From Pseudomonadota bacterium (lineage in GTDB: Bacteria; Pseudomonadota; Alphaproteobacteria; Rhizobiales; Xanthobacteraceae): a DNA stretch of 64,000 nt. Both the position numbers and the translations under genes were made by a program. Positions 46,701-55,308 of the stretch are shown piece by piece. A model generated the notes under the pieces. That model searched no databases. It worked only from the letters and a program-made list of their open reading frames with translations, and was not told the DNA's origin. Within the stretch, counting starts at the first letter, position 1. The number at the start of each line of letters is the position of its first letter. Location of the stretch: positions 62,001 through 126,000 of the forward strand of contig JAEWHP010000002.1 in NCBI GenBank assembly GCA_023387735.1. The letters run 5' to 3'.

Positions 46701-46814
46701 GCCGCCGCACAGCGTCAGCCACAGCACAGGCCCGTGGATCGTGGCGGCAAGGTGCCGCCCGATGGCCGCGGTCCGGGACTTCAGGTCCTGCATGTGGCGA
46801 CGCAGATCGAGCAT
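43707..46814 (-). CDS. Membrane GGDEF-EAL protein with periplasmic Cache-type sensor and two PAS domains
   Basis: The 1035-residue protein has a first membrane helix (about 28-52), a periplasmic sensor (about 53-300) and a second helix near 310-330. Two PAS/PAC modules follow (about 350-470 and 480-620). The GGDEF active site is intact (RLGGDEFAV near 686). The EAL domain (about 790-1020) has CEALLRWRH near 812, with other catalytic parts such as DDFGTGFSSLSYLKRFPFDK. It may make or break c-di-GMP. The ATG at 46814 has AAGG 5 bases upstream and is preferred over 46859. Confidence 0.92.
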   Translation of the reverse strand: MLDLRRHMQDLKSRTAAIGRHLAATIHGPVLWLTLCGGMLVAAIFVGTTMMAGEFRERALVNSERELENTVLLLARHFDQQFEDSNTITADVIARLQISGFASEKDFRERVASLEAHEVLRSKAGVLAYLGDISIFDSNGDIISWSRPLPAPSLNISERAYFKTFKFEPRSVSVLTEQARSYLTGDMQSIIAHRLRGEDGVFLGVMTRRISPANYEKFFASVALGTGAAVSIFHADGTLLARHPRVDGLIGQNFARAPLLQRVRDQGGRQTLRMQSPIDRADRLGSAAPLSHYPGIVVATNTTTAALEDWRAQTRFLVIAATLSTAVIALTLFLIIRQITRQSREAQKRLEAERGRLHTALNNMIQGLVTFDAAARVVTFNRRYIDMYGLSTDIVKPGCHFRDLMQHRKDTGSFDGDVERFCASIMRNIARGQIDHSIMQCSDGRSFMAVSKPLADGGWVATMEDITERRRLEQERDRNYAFLSQIIDHIPSQITVKDVRDRRYLLVNRVAETQFGNSRDLIIGKTASDIFPQAFADGIAADDEKTLQSPDGLFKDERPWESPTMGQRYVTSRRLAIRDATGEPRYIINVVDDVTERRLANERIAHLAHYDALTDLPNRVLFREQIERELVKAVHGRQFALLYIDIDEFKGINDSLGHHVGDELLKAVAARIKDCLEPDDLIARLGGDEFAVIRTGVGGRADVEEFVTRVYEAIRQPCQCLGHQLSTDASIGIALAPQDGTKLDQLIKNADLAMYAAKSGGRRTHRFFEPAMDARAKARLTMEQDLRQALFDGSFELHYQPLLDLASSEVTGCEALLRWRHKERGMVSPAEFIPVAEETGLINELGDWVMQTACTAAAGWPFHVRLAVNVSPVQLKSPTLALRITGALAASGLPPQRLEIEITEAVLIHDDESALAILHQLRAIGVRIALDDFGTGFSSLSYLKRFPFDKIKIDRCFVSDIEVDGSAAIVQAVVNIAAARNMTTTAEGVETEAQREILRRLGCTQMQGYLFSAPKPASQLRPLLGIASDSTRASA

Positions 46815-46942
46815 TTCCCCTTCTCTTCCGGGGACTTGCATACGATGCCGGCATGCCACAAGCGGTTAGGAAATCCGGTTACCCCCGGGTTAACCGCGGA
46901 ACGGCGGCGTCAAGCTGCTGCCCGTGCCGGGCATGTGACCGC

Positions 46943-48718
46943 TCAGCGGCGATAGCCGCCACTGCGCGAATAGGCAGGGCGGCCTTCCGGGGCCGGGCGG
47001 CTGGCGAGGCCGGCGCGCGCTTCGCTGGCGCGCGGGGTCGTCAGCTTGAGATCCTCGAGGAAAATCGGCCGGGAGAAGTAGAAGCCCTGCGCGTAGCGGA
47101 TCTTGGTCGCTGCCAGCAGATAGGCCAGCTCCTCGTAGGTCTCGACGCCTTCGGCGATCACGGTCATGCCCAGTGCTTCGCTCAGCGACTCGATTGCCCG
47201 CAGGATGCCCTGGCTGCGCGGGCGCAGATGGATGTCGGTGATGAAGGAGCGGTCGATCTTGATTTCATCGGCGGTGATGTCGGCCAGCGCCGATAGCGAC
47301 GAATAGCCGATCCCGAAATCGTCGATCGAGATTCCGATGCCGAGCTTGCGGAAGATCGGCAGGATCTTGTCCTGGAAATGCGTCTTGGCGACGAAGGCGT
47401 CTTCGGTCACCTCGATCATGAACCGCTTGGGAAACCCGGTCGCCTCGATCGCCTGTGCGAAGGGAATCATGAATTCGGGATTGCCGGCCTGTTTGGCCGC
47501 AACATTGATGCTGATCGTGGTGTTGGCGCCGAAACTTTCGTTAATCAGGTCGATCGACTTGACGATCTCAGCCAGCACCAGGTGGGTCAGCTCGTCGATC
47601 AGCCCTAGCTCGGTAGCCAGATTTATGAAGGTGCCGGGGGCCTGGATCACGCCGTCGTCGTCGCGCAGGCGCACCAGCGCCTCGATGCCCTTGACCTCCT
47701 TGGTCCGGATGTCGACCTTGGCCTGGAAGGCGCAGCAGAAGCGCTTCTCCAGGATGGCGAGCCGCAACGATTGCTCGATCTTCATCCGCGCCAGCGCTTC
47801 GCGCTCCATGCTGGAGTCGAAGAACACCGCGGCGCCCTTGCTGCCGTTCTTGACGCGGTACATGGCGATGTCGGCGTTCTGTCGCAGCACGTCGTAGGTG
47901 CGGCCATGATCCGGAAACAGGCTGACGCCGATCGATGTGGAAGCGAATATCTCCGACTCGTCGATGAAGAACGGTGCCTTCAACCGCTGCAGGATGAAGT
48001 GAATGAATTCCTCGACTTCGCTCTCGTTCTGGATCGGATTGAGCAGCAGCATGAATTCGTCACCGCTGATCCGCGACAGGATGTCGGATTCGCGCAGGTC
48101 GAGGCCTAGCCGTTTGGCCATCTCCACCAGCAACGCATCGCCGACCGAATGGCCGTAATAGTCGTTGATGTGCTTGAAATTATCGACGTCGAGAAAAGCC
48201 AGCGCGAAACGGCCCTGCACGCCTTCCCGCTTCAAGAGCTTGTTGACGCGGTGTTCGATCACGCGCCGCGTCGGCAGGCCGGTCAGTTCGTCATAATAGG
48301 ACGACCGGAACAGCTTGTCCTCGAGCGCCTTCTGCTCGGTGATGTCGGCGGAAGTCGAGATCAGGAGATTACGGTCGGCGATCCGCACCGGCCGATGCGA
48401 GGTGAGGAATACCTGCCTGTTCGGGCCGTCGCTGACGGATTCTTCCAGCACGGCGGAGCTGCCGGTGTGCAGCAGCTCAAGGCAGGTATCCTGGCGCTCG
48501 CTCAATTGCGAAGCCACTGGCGCTGCGGCAGCCTTCTGCAGCAGGGCGGCGGCGGCATCGTTCACCAGCAGAAACTCGCCCTGCTCATCCTGGACCGTCA
48601 CACCGGTCGGAAGCAATCTCAATACATCGCGCAGGATACTCAATTCGGAATCGGAATCGCCTTCATCGGCGGCTTGCGTCGTCGCCGCCTGAAAATCATG
48701 TTTTTGAGAACGGTACAT
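46943..48718 (-). CDS. Cytoplasmic PAS-GGDEF-EAL protein with SGDEF variant
   Basis: The roughly 591-residue protein has an N-terminal PAS-like domain (about 20-130), a diguanylate-cyclase domain with RISGDEFML (the first Gly of GGDEF is Ser), and an EAL domain with IEALVRLR and IDDFGIGYSSLSALADI. No membrane helix is seen. The Ser variant may keep or lose cyclase activity; the EAL side looks intact, so phosphodiesterase action is likelier. ATG at 48718 is used, but a TTG at 48736 with AAGGG upstream is an alternative. It lies 128 bases upstream of the membrane GGDEF-EAL gene on the same strand. Confidence 0.9.
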   Translation of the reverse strand: MYRSQKHDFQAATTQAADEGDSDSELSILRDVLRLLPTGVTVQDEQGEFLLVNDAAAALLQKAAAAPVASQLSERQDTCLELLHTGSSAVLEESVSDGPNRQVFLTSHRPVRIADRNLLISTSADITEQKALEDKLFRSSYYDELTGLPTRRVIEHRVNKLLKREGVQGRFALAFLDVDNFKHINDYYGHSVGDALLVEMAKRLGLDLRESDILSRISGDEFMLLLNPIQNESEVEEFIHFILQRLKAPFFIDESEIFASTSIGVSLFPDHGRTYDVLRQNADIAMYRVKNGSKGAAVFFDSSMEREALARMKIEQSLRLAILEKRFCCAFQAKVDIRTKEVKGIEALVRLRDDDGVIQAPGTFINLATELGLIDELTHLVLAEIVKSIDLINESFGANTTISINVAAKQAGNPEFMIPFAQAIEATGFPKRFMIEVTEDAFVAKTHFQDKILPIFRKLGIGISIDDFGIGYSSLSALADITADEIKIDRSFITDIHLRPRSQGILRAIESLSEALGMTVIAEGVETYEELAYLLAATKIRYAQGFYFSRPIFLEDLKLTTPRASEARAGLASRPAPEGRPAYSRSGGYRR

Positions 48719-48914
48719 GGCGGCGAAGTCTGGCAAAGTCCCTTGTAGGTTTGGTTAAGTGGAACTCTGAAAAGCCGTGACATTCCTACAAGCGCCACAT
48801 TCGAGCGGCTATCGGCGCGATCGTCATTAACAGAGCGTCAACGCGGACCCCGGCGGATTGCGGCATTCGCCGCGGTCTCGGCCCTGCGCCGTTGAACGAA
48901 AGTTGCAGGCGGGC

Positions 48915-49877
48915 TCAACTCGGCGGGATTCGGCAGTGCATCGTGCAGTGGACGCCGGTCTTGAGAAACCGAATGTCGGTCTTGCCGTCGAATGCGCGGA
49001 GCGCCGATTCCAGTAGCTTGGTACCAAAGCCGGCAGGCCCGACGTTCTCGACCGCGGGGCCTTCGGTTTCGTCCCACGTGACGTCGAGGCGGTCGTCCGA
49101 CCCCGTCCAGGACACCTGCAGCAGCCCGCGGGCCGAGGAAAACGCGCCGTACTTCCCGGCATTGGTTGCCAGTTCGTGAAAGATCAACGCGAGGCTGACG
49201 GCGAGCTTGGCCGGAAGAAACAGCGGGTCGCCGTTTAGATTGAAACGGACGTGACCGTAGGGCCCAAGCTCCGAACGCAGCATGTCCTTGATGTCGCAGC
49301 CGGCGCCATCCATCCGCGCGACCAGATCGTCGGTCGCCGACAGCGCGCGGATCCTGTGGTCGATCGTGCCCCAGACCTGCGGCTGGTCGTGGAGGATCTG
49401 GTGCAGCACGGCATGGATCGTCGAGGTCTTGTTTTTCAGCCGGTGTTGCAGCTCGTCGACCAGCAGCTTGCGATACTCCTCCTCACGGATCAGGCGCCTG
49501 GAGATCTCCCGCTGCTGCCCGACGATGGTCCGGTAGTGCTCGACCCCCCATATGGTCAGGCCGCACACCGCCCAGAAAATCAGCATCAGCGCGAACCGCG
49601 CGGAATCAGCGAGTTCGCTGCCGAAATTGACGGCCATGCCGAGCGCGCCTCCCGCAATTGCGGTGGCTATGCCGATTCGGGAGCCGCCGACGGCGGTCGC
49701 GAAGAATACCGCCGGGAAATAGGGCGTGAAGAACACGTCGGGACGAAGCTGGGCCAATCCCCACCGCGCCATTGTCGCCAGGGCAAGACAGCCCACCGCG
49801 AAACCGGTGCTGAAAAGCGGCGAAGGTTGGGAAATTCCCTGCCAGCCCTTCCGGAACTCGTCGATCAATTTCTTCAT
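48915..49877 (-). CDS. HWE/HisKA_2-type sensor histidine kinase, membrane-bound
   Basis: The 320-residue protein has three or four N-terminal membrane helices (about 20-125) of the DUF4118/MASE kind and then a kinase region. The phospho-acceptor His is in DELQHRLKNKTSTIHAV near 145-160, the HWE/HisKA_2 style, and the ATP-binding part has IFHELATNAGKYGAFS and GTKLLESAL. No periplasmic sensor is obvious. The start at 49877 is one choice; an in-frame ATG at 49922 exists. No response regulator is adjacent. Confidence 0.88.
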   Translation of the reverse strand: MKKLIDEFRKGWQGISQPSPLFSTGFAVGCLALATMARWGLAQLRPDVFFTPYFPAVFFATAVGGSRIGIATAIAGGALGMAVNFGSELADSARFALMLIFWAVCGLTIWGVEHYRTIVGQQREISRRLIREEEYRKLLVDELQHRLKNKTSTIHAVLHQILHDQPQVWGTIDHRIRALSATDDLVARMDGAGCDIKDMLRSELGPYGHVRFNLNGDPLFLPAKLAVSLALIFHELATNAGKYGAFSSARGLLQVSWTGSDDRLDVTWDETEGPAVENVGPAGFGTKLLESALRAFDGKTDIRFLKTGVHCTMHCRIPPS

Positions 49878-50064
49878 CAGTCTCGTCACTTCACGTGATC
49901 CGCGAATCCAAAATAAGGCCAAGTATGGGGGAATTCCGGGATTTCACCGTGATCGGAAGCGATCCGGCGGATCGATGGCCCGATTGGTATGGAACAGGCT
50001 TGCTTGCGTTGTTCCCGGCGGACGGGAATATTGGACCTGACTAATATCCACTGGGGGACGGCAA

Positions 50065-50907
50065 ATGGGACGGCTTGACGGCAAGGTCGCGGTCATCACG
50101 GGCGCGACGAGCGGCATCGGACTGCGCACCGCCGAAATATTCGTGGCTGAAGGTGCGAAAATCGTCATCGCCGGCCGCCGTGTGCCGGAAGGTGAGGCGC
50201 TGGCCAAGAAACTCGGCGCCAACTGCGTGTTTCGCCAGACCGACGTCACCGAGGAAGCGCAGATGCAGGCGCTGATCGCGCTGGCGGTCGAGAAGTTCGA
50301 GCGCATCGATTGCCTGTTCAACAACGCCGGCGGGCCGGCGCAGACCGGCGGCCTCGAGGGCCTCGAGGTCGAGAAGTTCGATGCCGCGATGGCGACGCTC
50401 GTGCGCAGCGTTATGCTCGGCATGAAACACGCGGCGCCTTATATGCGGAAGCAGGGTTCCGGCAGCATCATCAACAATGGCAGCATCGCCGGCCGGCTGG
50501 CGGGCTTTTCGTCGTCGATGGTCTATGGCGCGGCAAAGGCGGCCGTCATCCATCTGACCAAATGCGTCGCGATGGAGCTCGGCGAATCCAACATCCGCGT
50601 CAACTCGATCTCGCCCGGCGCGATCGCGACCGGCATCTTCGGCAAGGCGCTCGGCCTGTCGACAGAGGCTGCCGAAAAGACCCCGGCCGTGATGCGCGAA
50701 GCATTCAAGTCCGCGCAGCCGATCCCGCGCGCCGGATTGCCCGAGGATATCGCCCACGCCGCGGTGTTCCTGGCCAGCGACGAGTCCTCCTTCATCAACG
50801 GCCACGATCTGGTGGTGGACGGCGCGATGACCGGCGGCCGCAACTGGAGCCAGCAGCAGCAGGGCTATGTCGCGATGCGCAAGGCGTTCGATCAGGGCGC
50901 GGGGTAG
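50065..50907 (+). CDS. Short-chain dehydrogenase/reductase (SDR)
   Basis: The 280-residue classical SDR has the NAD(P) motif TGATSGIG (12-19), NNAG near 90, and the catalytic YxxxK in VYGAAKAAV (Tyr about 154, Lys 158), with the active Ser before it. It ends FINGHDLVVDGAMTGG, the typical C-terminus. The ATG at 50065 follows GGGGGA. No neighbouring gene tells the substrate; the cupin gene lies 106 bases downstream across a repeat. Confidence 0.92.
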   Translation: MGRLDGKVAVITGATSGIGLRTAEIFVAEGAKIVIAGRRVPEGEALAKKLGANCVFRQTDVTEEAQMQALIALAVEKFERIDCLFNNAGGPAQTGGLEGLEVEKFDAAMATLVRSVMLGMKHAAPYMRKQGSGSIINNGSIAGRLAGFSSSMVYGAAKAAVIHLTKCVAMELGESNIRVNSISPGAIATGIFGKALGLSTEAAEKTPAVMREAFKSAQPIPRAGLPEDIAHAAVFLASDESSFINGHDLVVDGAMTGGRNWSQQQQGYVAMRKAFDQGAG

Positions 50908-50916
50908 AGAAGCGCT

Positions 50917-50991
50917 GTCATTCCGGGGCGATGCGAAGCATCGAACCCGGAATCTCGAGATTCCGGGTTCGCTTCGCGCCCCGGAATGACG
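50917..50991. repeat. Palindromic repeat family A, copy 4
   Basis: GTCATTCCGGGGCGATGCGAAGC opens it and GCGCCCCGGAATGACG closes it, around GGAATCTCGAGATTCC. The right arm is shorter than in other copies by about 6 bases. It sits between SDR and cupin genes on one strand. Confidence 0.85.
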
Positions 50992-51013
50992 GGACAAAAA
51001 AGGAGAGACGCAA

Positions 51014-51514
51014 ATGTCCGCAGCATTTCACCCGTCACCGCTACCGGCCGGCCGCCCCTTTTACCTCGCCGTCATCGCCGGTCTCGCCTGCGCCTTCGTC
51101 ATCGGCAAGGCGCTGCCCTCGACCATGGATGCAATCTCGGCTGTGATCGAGCCGCTCTGCGCCAACAGCGTTTCGTCCGGCTCGACGCAGGACGTCGTCG
51201 AGCCGATCGCCTCGCACGCGCTGCCGAACGTGCCGGGCAAGCGCGTCACCATCGTGCGCGTGTTCTACGGTCCGGGCGGCTTTACCCGCGCGCACCGCCA
51301 TGCCGGCTCGGTCACCGCCTACGTCACCAAGGGCGAAATCCGCTCGCAGCTCGCCGGAGGTCCGGTCGAAACCTTCAAGGTGGGCCAGTCGTTCTTCGAG
51401 CCGCCCGGCGCGGTGCATCTCGTCTCGGCCAACGCCAGCAACACCGAGCCTGCCGAACTGATCGCAGTGTTCGTGGCTGACGAGGGTGCGCAGCTGACGA
51501 CGTTCGTGGATTGA
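51014..51514 (+). CDS. Cupin domain protein with N-terminal membrane helix
   Basis: The 166-residue protein has a hydrophobic N-terminal helix (PFYLAVIAGLACAFVIGKAL, about 15-34) that anchors it or exports it. A cupin domain follows, with metal-binding type residues in PGGFTRAHRHAGSVTAYVTK (His-x-His and Glu/Tyr area) and PPGAVHLVSAN. It may be a small metal-dependent enzyme or binding protein in the periplasm. ATG at 51014 follows GGAGAG. The function is unknown. Confidence 0.8.
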   Translation: MSAAFHPSPLPAGRPFYLAVIAGLACAFVIGKALPSTMDAISAVIEPLCANSVSSGSTQDVVEPIASHALPNVPGKRVTIVRVFYGPGGFTRAHRHAGSVTAYVTKGEIRSQLAGGPVETFKVGQSFFEPPGAVHLVSANASNTEPAELIAVFVADEGAQLTTFVD

Positions 51515-51524
51515 ACGCTCACTT

Positions 51525-51612
51525 CGTCATGCGCGGGCTTGACCCGTGCATCCATCAAGAAAGTTCTTCATCGAAGAACGATGGATTGCCGGGTCAAGCC
51601 CGGCAATGACGA
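51525..51612. repeat. Palindromic repeat, family B
   Basis: CGTCATGCGCGGGCTTGACC at one end and GGTCAAGCCCGGCAATGACG at the other form inverted arms around two short hairpins (CATCAAGAAAGTTC / GAAGAACGATGG). The style matches 62295-62385. It lies between the convergent cupin and P450 genes. Confidence 0.8.
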
Positions 51613-52995
51613 CTAGACCGCCTTCAACACCACGCGCAGTCCGTCGCGCGGCTTCGGAATCGGCCATATCTGCCAGTCCGGCTTGTAGCCGGGCTCCAGC
51701 GACACTTCGAGGTTTTGCAGGAAATGCCGCGCAAAGCATTTCGCCTGCATGTAGGCGAAGTGCAGGCCGAGGCACATATGCGCGCCGCCGCCATATGGCA
51801 CCCAGGCGAAGCGGTGGCGGTTGCGTTGCGCCTCGTCGGTAAAGCGCAGGGGATCGAATTTCTCGGGCTCGGGCCAGATGTCCGGCATGTGATGGGTGAA
51901 CAGCGGATTGATGCCGACCATGGTGCCGGCAGGCACCGCGTAGCCCTTGAAAGTGAAGTCGCGAACCGCGCGCCGCGGCATCGACGGCACCGGCGGCTTC
52001 AGCCGCAGCGCTTCCTTGAATGCCATCTCGGTGAGCTTCATCGCTTCGAGATTGTCGAAACTGGTGGGGGCGCCGGCGGCGATGCCGATGCCATTGACCT
52101 CGTCGCGCAGCTTCTGCTGCCATTCCGGATGGGCGGCAAGTTCGCCCACGAACGACGTCAGCGACGACGTCAGCGTGTCGTGCGCCGCCATCATCAGAAA
52201 ACTCATGTGGTCGACGATGTCCTGCGTCGACAGCAGCACGCCGTTCTCGTGGGTGGCGTGGCAAAGCTGTGAGAACAGATCATCGCCGCCGCCCTTGGCG
52301 CGGCGCAGCGGGATCTGCTCGGAGAAGTAGGCGACGATGCGCTTGCGGCCCCTGACGCCGCGGGCCATCGCCGTGCCGGGCAGCGGCTTTCGGATCACCG
52401 CGACGGAGGCCGCGACCATGTCGACAAAGGCGTTGGTGATTTCATCCACTTCAGGCCCGATGTCGGCGCCGAGGAACGAGGTCGCCGCCAGGTCGAGCGT
52501 CAGTTGCTTCATCGCGGGATAGAACAGCATCGGTCCCGGCTGCGCCTTCCACTGCGCCACCCGCGACGCAATGCCGGTATCGAGCTCGCCCAGATATGAC
52601 TTCATCGGGCCGGATTTGAACGCCACGGACAGCGCGCGCCGGTGCAGGCGATGCTCCTCGAAGTCGAGCAGCATCAGGCCGCGCGGAAACAGCAATCCGA
52701 GGATCCGCCCCCAGCCGAGCGTCGAGGAAAACTGCTTTGCGGAATCGAACAGCACCAGCTCGTTGGCGTCGGGCCCGAGCAGTACGAGGCTGGTCTCGCC
52801 GAAAAGATGGCTGCGATAGATCAGGCCGTATTTCTTCGACTGCCGCTCGACCTGGCCCTTCGGATCGGCAAGCACTTCCAGCGTCTTGCCGATCAGGGGC
52901 CAGCCCTCGTCGCCGGGAATATGCGTCAGCGAATTGCGCTTTGGCGGCGTGAAGCTGTAGGCGGGGGCAGCGATACCCTGCATCGACATGGCCAT
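51613..52995 (-). CDS. Cytochrome P450 (eukaryote-like CYP120/CYP26-type layout)
   Basis: The 460-residue P450 has a proline-rich N-terminus with IPGDEGWPLIGKTLEVLADP, the style of retinoid or sterol P450s. Motifs are AAHDTLTSS (oxygen-binding helix), ExxR in KEALRL, and the heme loop PYGGGAHMCLG with Cys near 408 (Tyr in place of the usual Phe). It resembles the CYP120 (cyanobacterial retinoid) layout, so a long isoprenoid substrate is a guess. It lacks a membrane anchor. No ferredoxin gene is near. Confidence 0.9.
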   Translation of the reverse strand: MAMSMQGIAAPAYSFTPPKRNSLTHIPGDEGWPLIGKTLEVLADPKGQVERQSKKYGLIYRSHLFGETSLVLLGPDANELVLFDSAKQFSSTLGWGRILGLLFPRGLMLLDFEEHRLHRRALSVAFKSGPMKSYLGELDTGIASRVAQWKAQPGPMLFYPAMKQLTLDLAATSFLGADIGPEVDEITNAFVDMVAASVAVIRKPLPGTAMARGVRGRKRIVAYFSEQIPLRRAKGGGDDLFSQLCHATHENGVLLSTQDIVDHMSFLMMAAHDTLTSSLTSFVGELAAHPEWQQKLRDEVNGIGIAAGAPTSFDNLEAMKLTEMAFKEALRLKPPVPSMPRRAVRDFTFKGYAVPAGTMVGINPLFTHHMPDIWPEPEKFDPLRFTDEAQRNRHRFAWVPYGGGAHMCLGLHFAYMQAKCFARHFLQNLEVSLEPGYKPDWQIWPIPKPRDGLRVVLKAV

Positions 52996-53112
52996 TGCTC
53001 CGGTTGAGCCTCGAAGTCGCAGATATTATCCACTGTACCGGCGGCTTTGTCGCGGTCTGAATATGGCCGGGCAGCGGGTTCGGACATAGCCCGGGCCGGT
53101 AAACAACTCTTT

Positions 53113-53146
53113 GTCTTGCCCATGAAAAAGTCTTGCCCATGAAAAA
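53113..53146. repeat. Tandem 17-base duplication next to a terminator
   Basis: GTCTTGCCCATGAAAAA occurs twice in a row, directly before the hairpin at 53145. It looks like a short slippage duplication, with no coding role. Confidence 0.7.
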
Positions 53147-53171
53147 CGGCGCGGAAGCAATCCGCGCCGTT
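53145..53171 (-). terminator. Rho-independent terminator of the luciferase-like gene
   Basis: AACGGCGCGGA and TCCGCGCCGTT make an 11-bp perfect stem with a 5-base loop, about 27 bases after the stop of the minus-strand gene. The minus strand continues TTTTTC, a classical terminator. Confidence 0.9.
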
Positions 53172-53197
53172 CAAAAGTTTTTGTTCTGGCGTCTTCG

Positions 53198-54439
53198 TCA
53201 CGCCTTGCGCTTGGCGGCTTCCTTCTGCAGGTCCGGCGCGTTGACGGTCGGGATCGCGACCCGGCCCGGACCGGTATGGGCGAGCGCGGCGGCGGCCTTG
53301 TCGTTTTCCATGATCTTGGCCATCACGGCCTGGCCCGCCCGCTCGAACACCGCGCGGTTTTCGATCAGGAATTTCTGCGACTCGCGCAGCTTGGTCATGT
53401 AGCCGTTGATCTCCGGGATCACGTAGCGCGCCACCATGTCCCAGCTCCGGCGGGTGTTTTCCGGGTTGGCCCAGTCGTGCACGAAGCCGACAATGGTGCC
53501 GACGCCGCCCGAGACCTTCAGCAGGTTCTTGATGGTCTTCACCAGATCGTCCGGCGTGCCGATGGTCGAGGCGGCGTTCTCGCCGCCGGCGGTCTTCTCC
53601 ACCGCGTCTTCGGGCGACTTGAACGGCTCGACGCCCGGCCGCTGCAGCGTACGGACCGTATACTCGTTGTGCCAGCGCATCAGGCCGGGGCCGGCCTCGC
53701 GCGCCGCCTGTTCGCGGGTCTCGGCGATGTGCCAAGAGAGCAGCACGCGCCAGTCGGAGCGGCTCACGGTGGTGCCCGCCTTCTTCGCGGCATCCTCGGC
53801 AAAGCCCCACTGTGTCCCCAGCGACATCAGGCCCTGCGTCGACATCGAGCCGAGCGAGATGATGCCGATGCCGTATTTGCCGGCGAGCGTCATGCCCGAG
53901 GGCGAAATCTGCGACGCCACCACGAACGGCATGTCTTCCTGCAGCGGCAACAGCTGCAGCGCAGCGTCCTGCATGTTGAACCAGTCGCTCCTGGCGGTGA
54001 CGCGCTCGCCCTTGAACAGGCGGCGGATGATCGCGATCGCCTCGTCCTGGCGGTCGCGTTGCGTCATCGGGTCGATGCCGAGCGTATGTGCGTCGGAGGC
54101 CAGCGCGCCGGGTCCGGAACCGAAGATGGCGCGGCCGCCGGTCATCCAGTCGAGCTGCACCATGCGCTGTGCGACGTTGTAGGGATGGTGATAGGGCAGC
54201 GAGACCACGCCGGTGCCGAGCTTGATGCGCTTGGTGCGTTCGCCGGCGGCAGCGAGGAACATTTCCGGCGAGGCGATCATTTCCCAGCCCGAAGAGTGAT
54301 GCTCTCCGCACCAGAACTCGTCATAGCCGAGCGCGTCGATCTGCTCGACGAAGTCGAGGTCGCGGCGGAATTGCAGCAACGGGTTCTCGCCGATCGGGTG
54401 ATGCGGGGCGAGGAAGGCTCCGAACTTCAGGCGTGACAT
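53198..54439 (-). CDS. Luciferase-like (LLM class) flavin-dependent monooxygenase, limonene-monooxygenase-like
   Basis: The 413-residue protein starts MSRLKFGAFLAPHHPIGENP and carries CGEHHSSGWEMIASPEMFLA, GTGVVSLPYHHPYNVAQRM and the GRAIFGSGPGALASDAH flavin region. Length and layout match limonene 1,2-monooxygenase-like LLM proteins, although alkane and other substrates are known for the group. FMNH2 must come from a separate reductase, not seen here. It ends at a strong terminator. ATG at 54439. Confidence 0.9.
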   Translation of the reverse strand: MSRLKFGAFLAPHHPIGENPLLQFRRDLDFVEQIDALGYDEFWCGEHHSSGWEMIASPEMFLAAAGERTKRIKLGTGVVSLPYHHPYNVAQRMVQLDWMTGGRAIFGSGPGALASDAHTLGIDPMTQRDRQDEAIAIIRRLFKGERVTARSDWFNMQDAALQLLPLQEDMPFVVASQISPSGMTLAGKYGIGIISLGSMSTQGLMSLGTQWGFAEDAAKKAGTTVSRSDWRVLLSWHIAETREQAAREAGPGLMRWHNEYTVRTLQRPGVEPFKSPEDAVEKTAGGENAASTIGTPDDLVKTIKNLLKVSGGVGTIVGFVHDWANPENTRRSWDMVARYVIPEINGYMTKLRESQKFLIENRAVFERAGQAVMAKIMENDKAAAALAHTGPGRVAIPTVNAPDLQKEAAKRKA

Positions 54440-54460
54440 TGGGTTTTCGCTCCAGAATTA

Positions 54461-54670
54461 TTGTTCTTTGGGATTGCTCGGCTCGCAAATTACGGGGTGG
54501 GCAAAGGCAAGGCAATGCTTCGAGCCGGGCCGTACGCGCATGGTCGTCGCGCAAAGATGGGTACGCTCGGCGCCACGGCGAGGATCTCGATGGTGCGCGA
54601 CCCTGGCGGTAACTGGATCGCGCTGCGGCATCGCGTGTCGCTGACGGGATCGCTGGAGCCCAATTCCTAG
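54461..54670 (+). pseudogene. Remnant of a VOC (glyoxalase-like) gene
   Basis: Only the C-terminal end of a VOC protein is left: the frame reads TARISMVRDPGGNWIALRHR then VSLTGSLEPN-stop, a standard last beta-strand of the family with the distal metal site replaced (Ala where Glu is usual). The N-terminal 100 residues are missing, and the frame before it (from 54461) looks like non-homologous sequence. It overlaps the Lrp stop by 4 bases. Confidence 0.6.
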
Positions 54671-55122
54671 AGCTTCACGTTCCAGGTCTCTTTCGCCGAT
54701 GACAACGTAATCAGCGTCTCGGTTCGCTCCACGCCGTCCACGGCCTTGATGGTGTCGGTAAGAAACCGCTCGAGGTCGCGCGTGGTGCCGACACGGACCT
54801 TCAGCAGGTAATTCCAGGCGCCGGTGATGTGGTGGCATTCCAGCACGTCGGGCGAAGCCTTCACCCGTTCAAGAAAACTCGCCTCCACCTTCGGGTTGCT
54901 CCAGCTCACCATGATGAAGGCGAGCAAGTCCAGCCCCACCGCTTCCGGCGCAACGCGGGCATGGAAGCCGGAAATCATCCCGGATCGAACCAGCCGCTTG
55001 ATGCGGTCGTTGATGGTGGAAACGGCAACGCCGATCTTCTCGCTCAGCGCGGCCAGCGGCTGACGGTCGTCCTCCTGCAGCAGCATCAGGATTTGCCGGT
55101 CGGTGTCGTCCAGTTTTGCCAT
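54667..55122 (-). CDS. Lrp/AsnC-family transcriptional regulator
   Basis: The 151-residue regulator has an N-terminal helix-turn-helix (LDDTDRQILMLLQEDDRQPL, then VAVSTINDRIKRLVRSGMI) and a C-terminal RAM ligand-binding domain (about 65-148: SGFHARVAPEAVGLDLLAFI, VLECHHITGAWNYLLKVRVG). The ATG at 55122 has GAGG and is preferred over the in-frame ATG at 55179. Its ligand is probably an amino acid; its target genes are not evident. It is divergent from the esterase gene at 55309, so control of that gene is possible. Confidence 0.92.
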   Translation of the reverse strand: MAKLDDTDRQILMLLQEDDRQPLAALSEKIGVAVSTINDRIKRLVRSGMISGFHARVAPEAVGLDLLAFIMVSWSNPKVEASFLERVKASPDVLECHHITGAWNYLLKVRVGTTRDLERFLTDTIKAVDGVERTETLITLSSAKETWNVKL

Positions 55123-55308
55123 CGCCGCCTCGCCGCAAATCGCCCGCGCCACATTCCTGACGCTGAGGCGCCGAATCACAGCATGACAAATTCACGTCAA
55201 CCCGCAAAATTTGATTGTGGGGAATGACAGTGCACGGTCTTTCTATTTTGCAGTGCAGCAACTATTTGTTCAGGTGTGCGTTAAGAACAGACGCCCCCGG
55301 AGCAGCAT

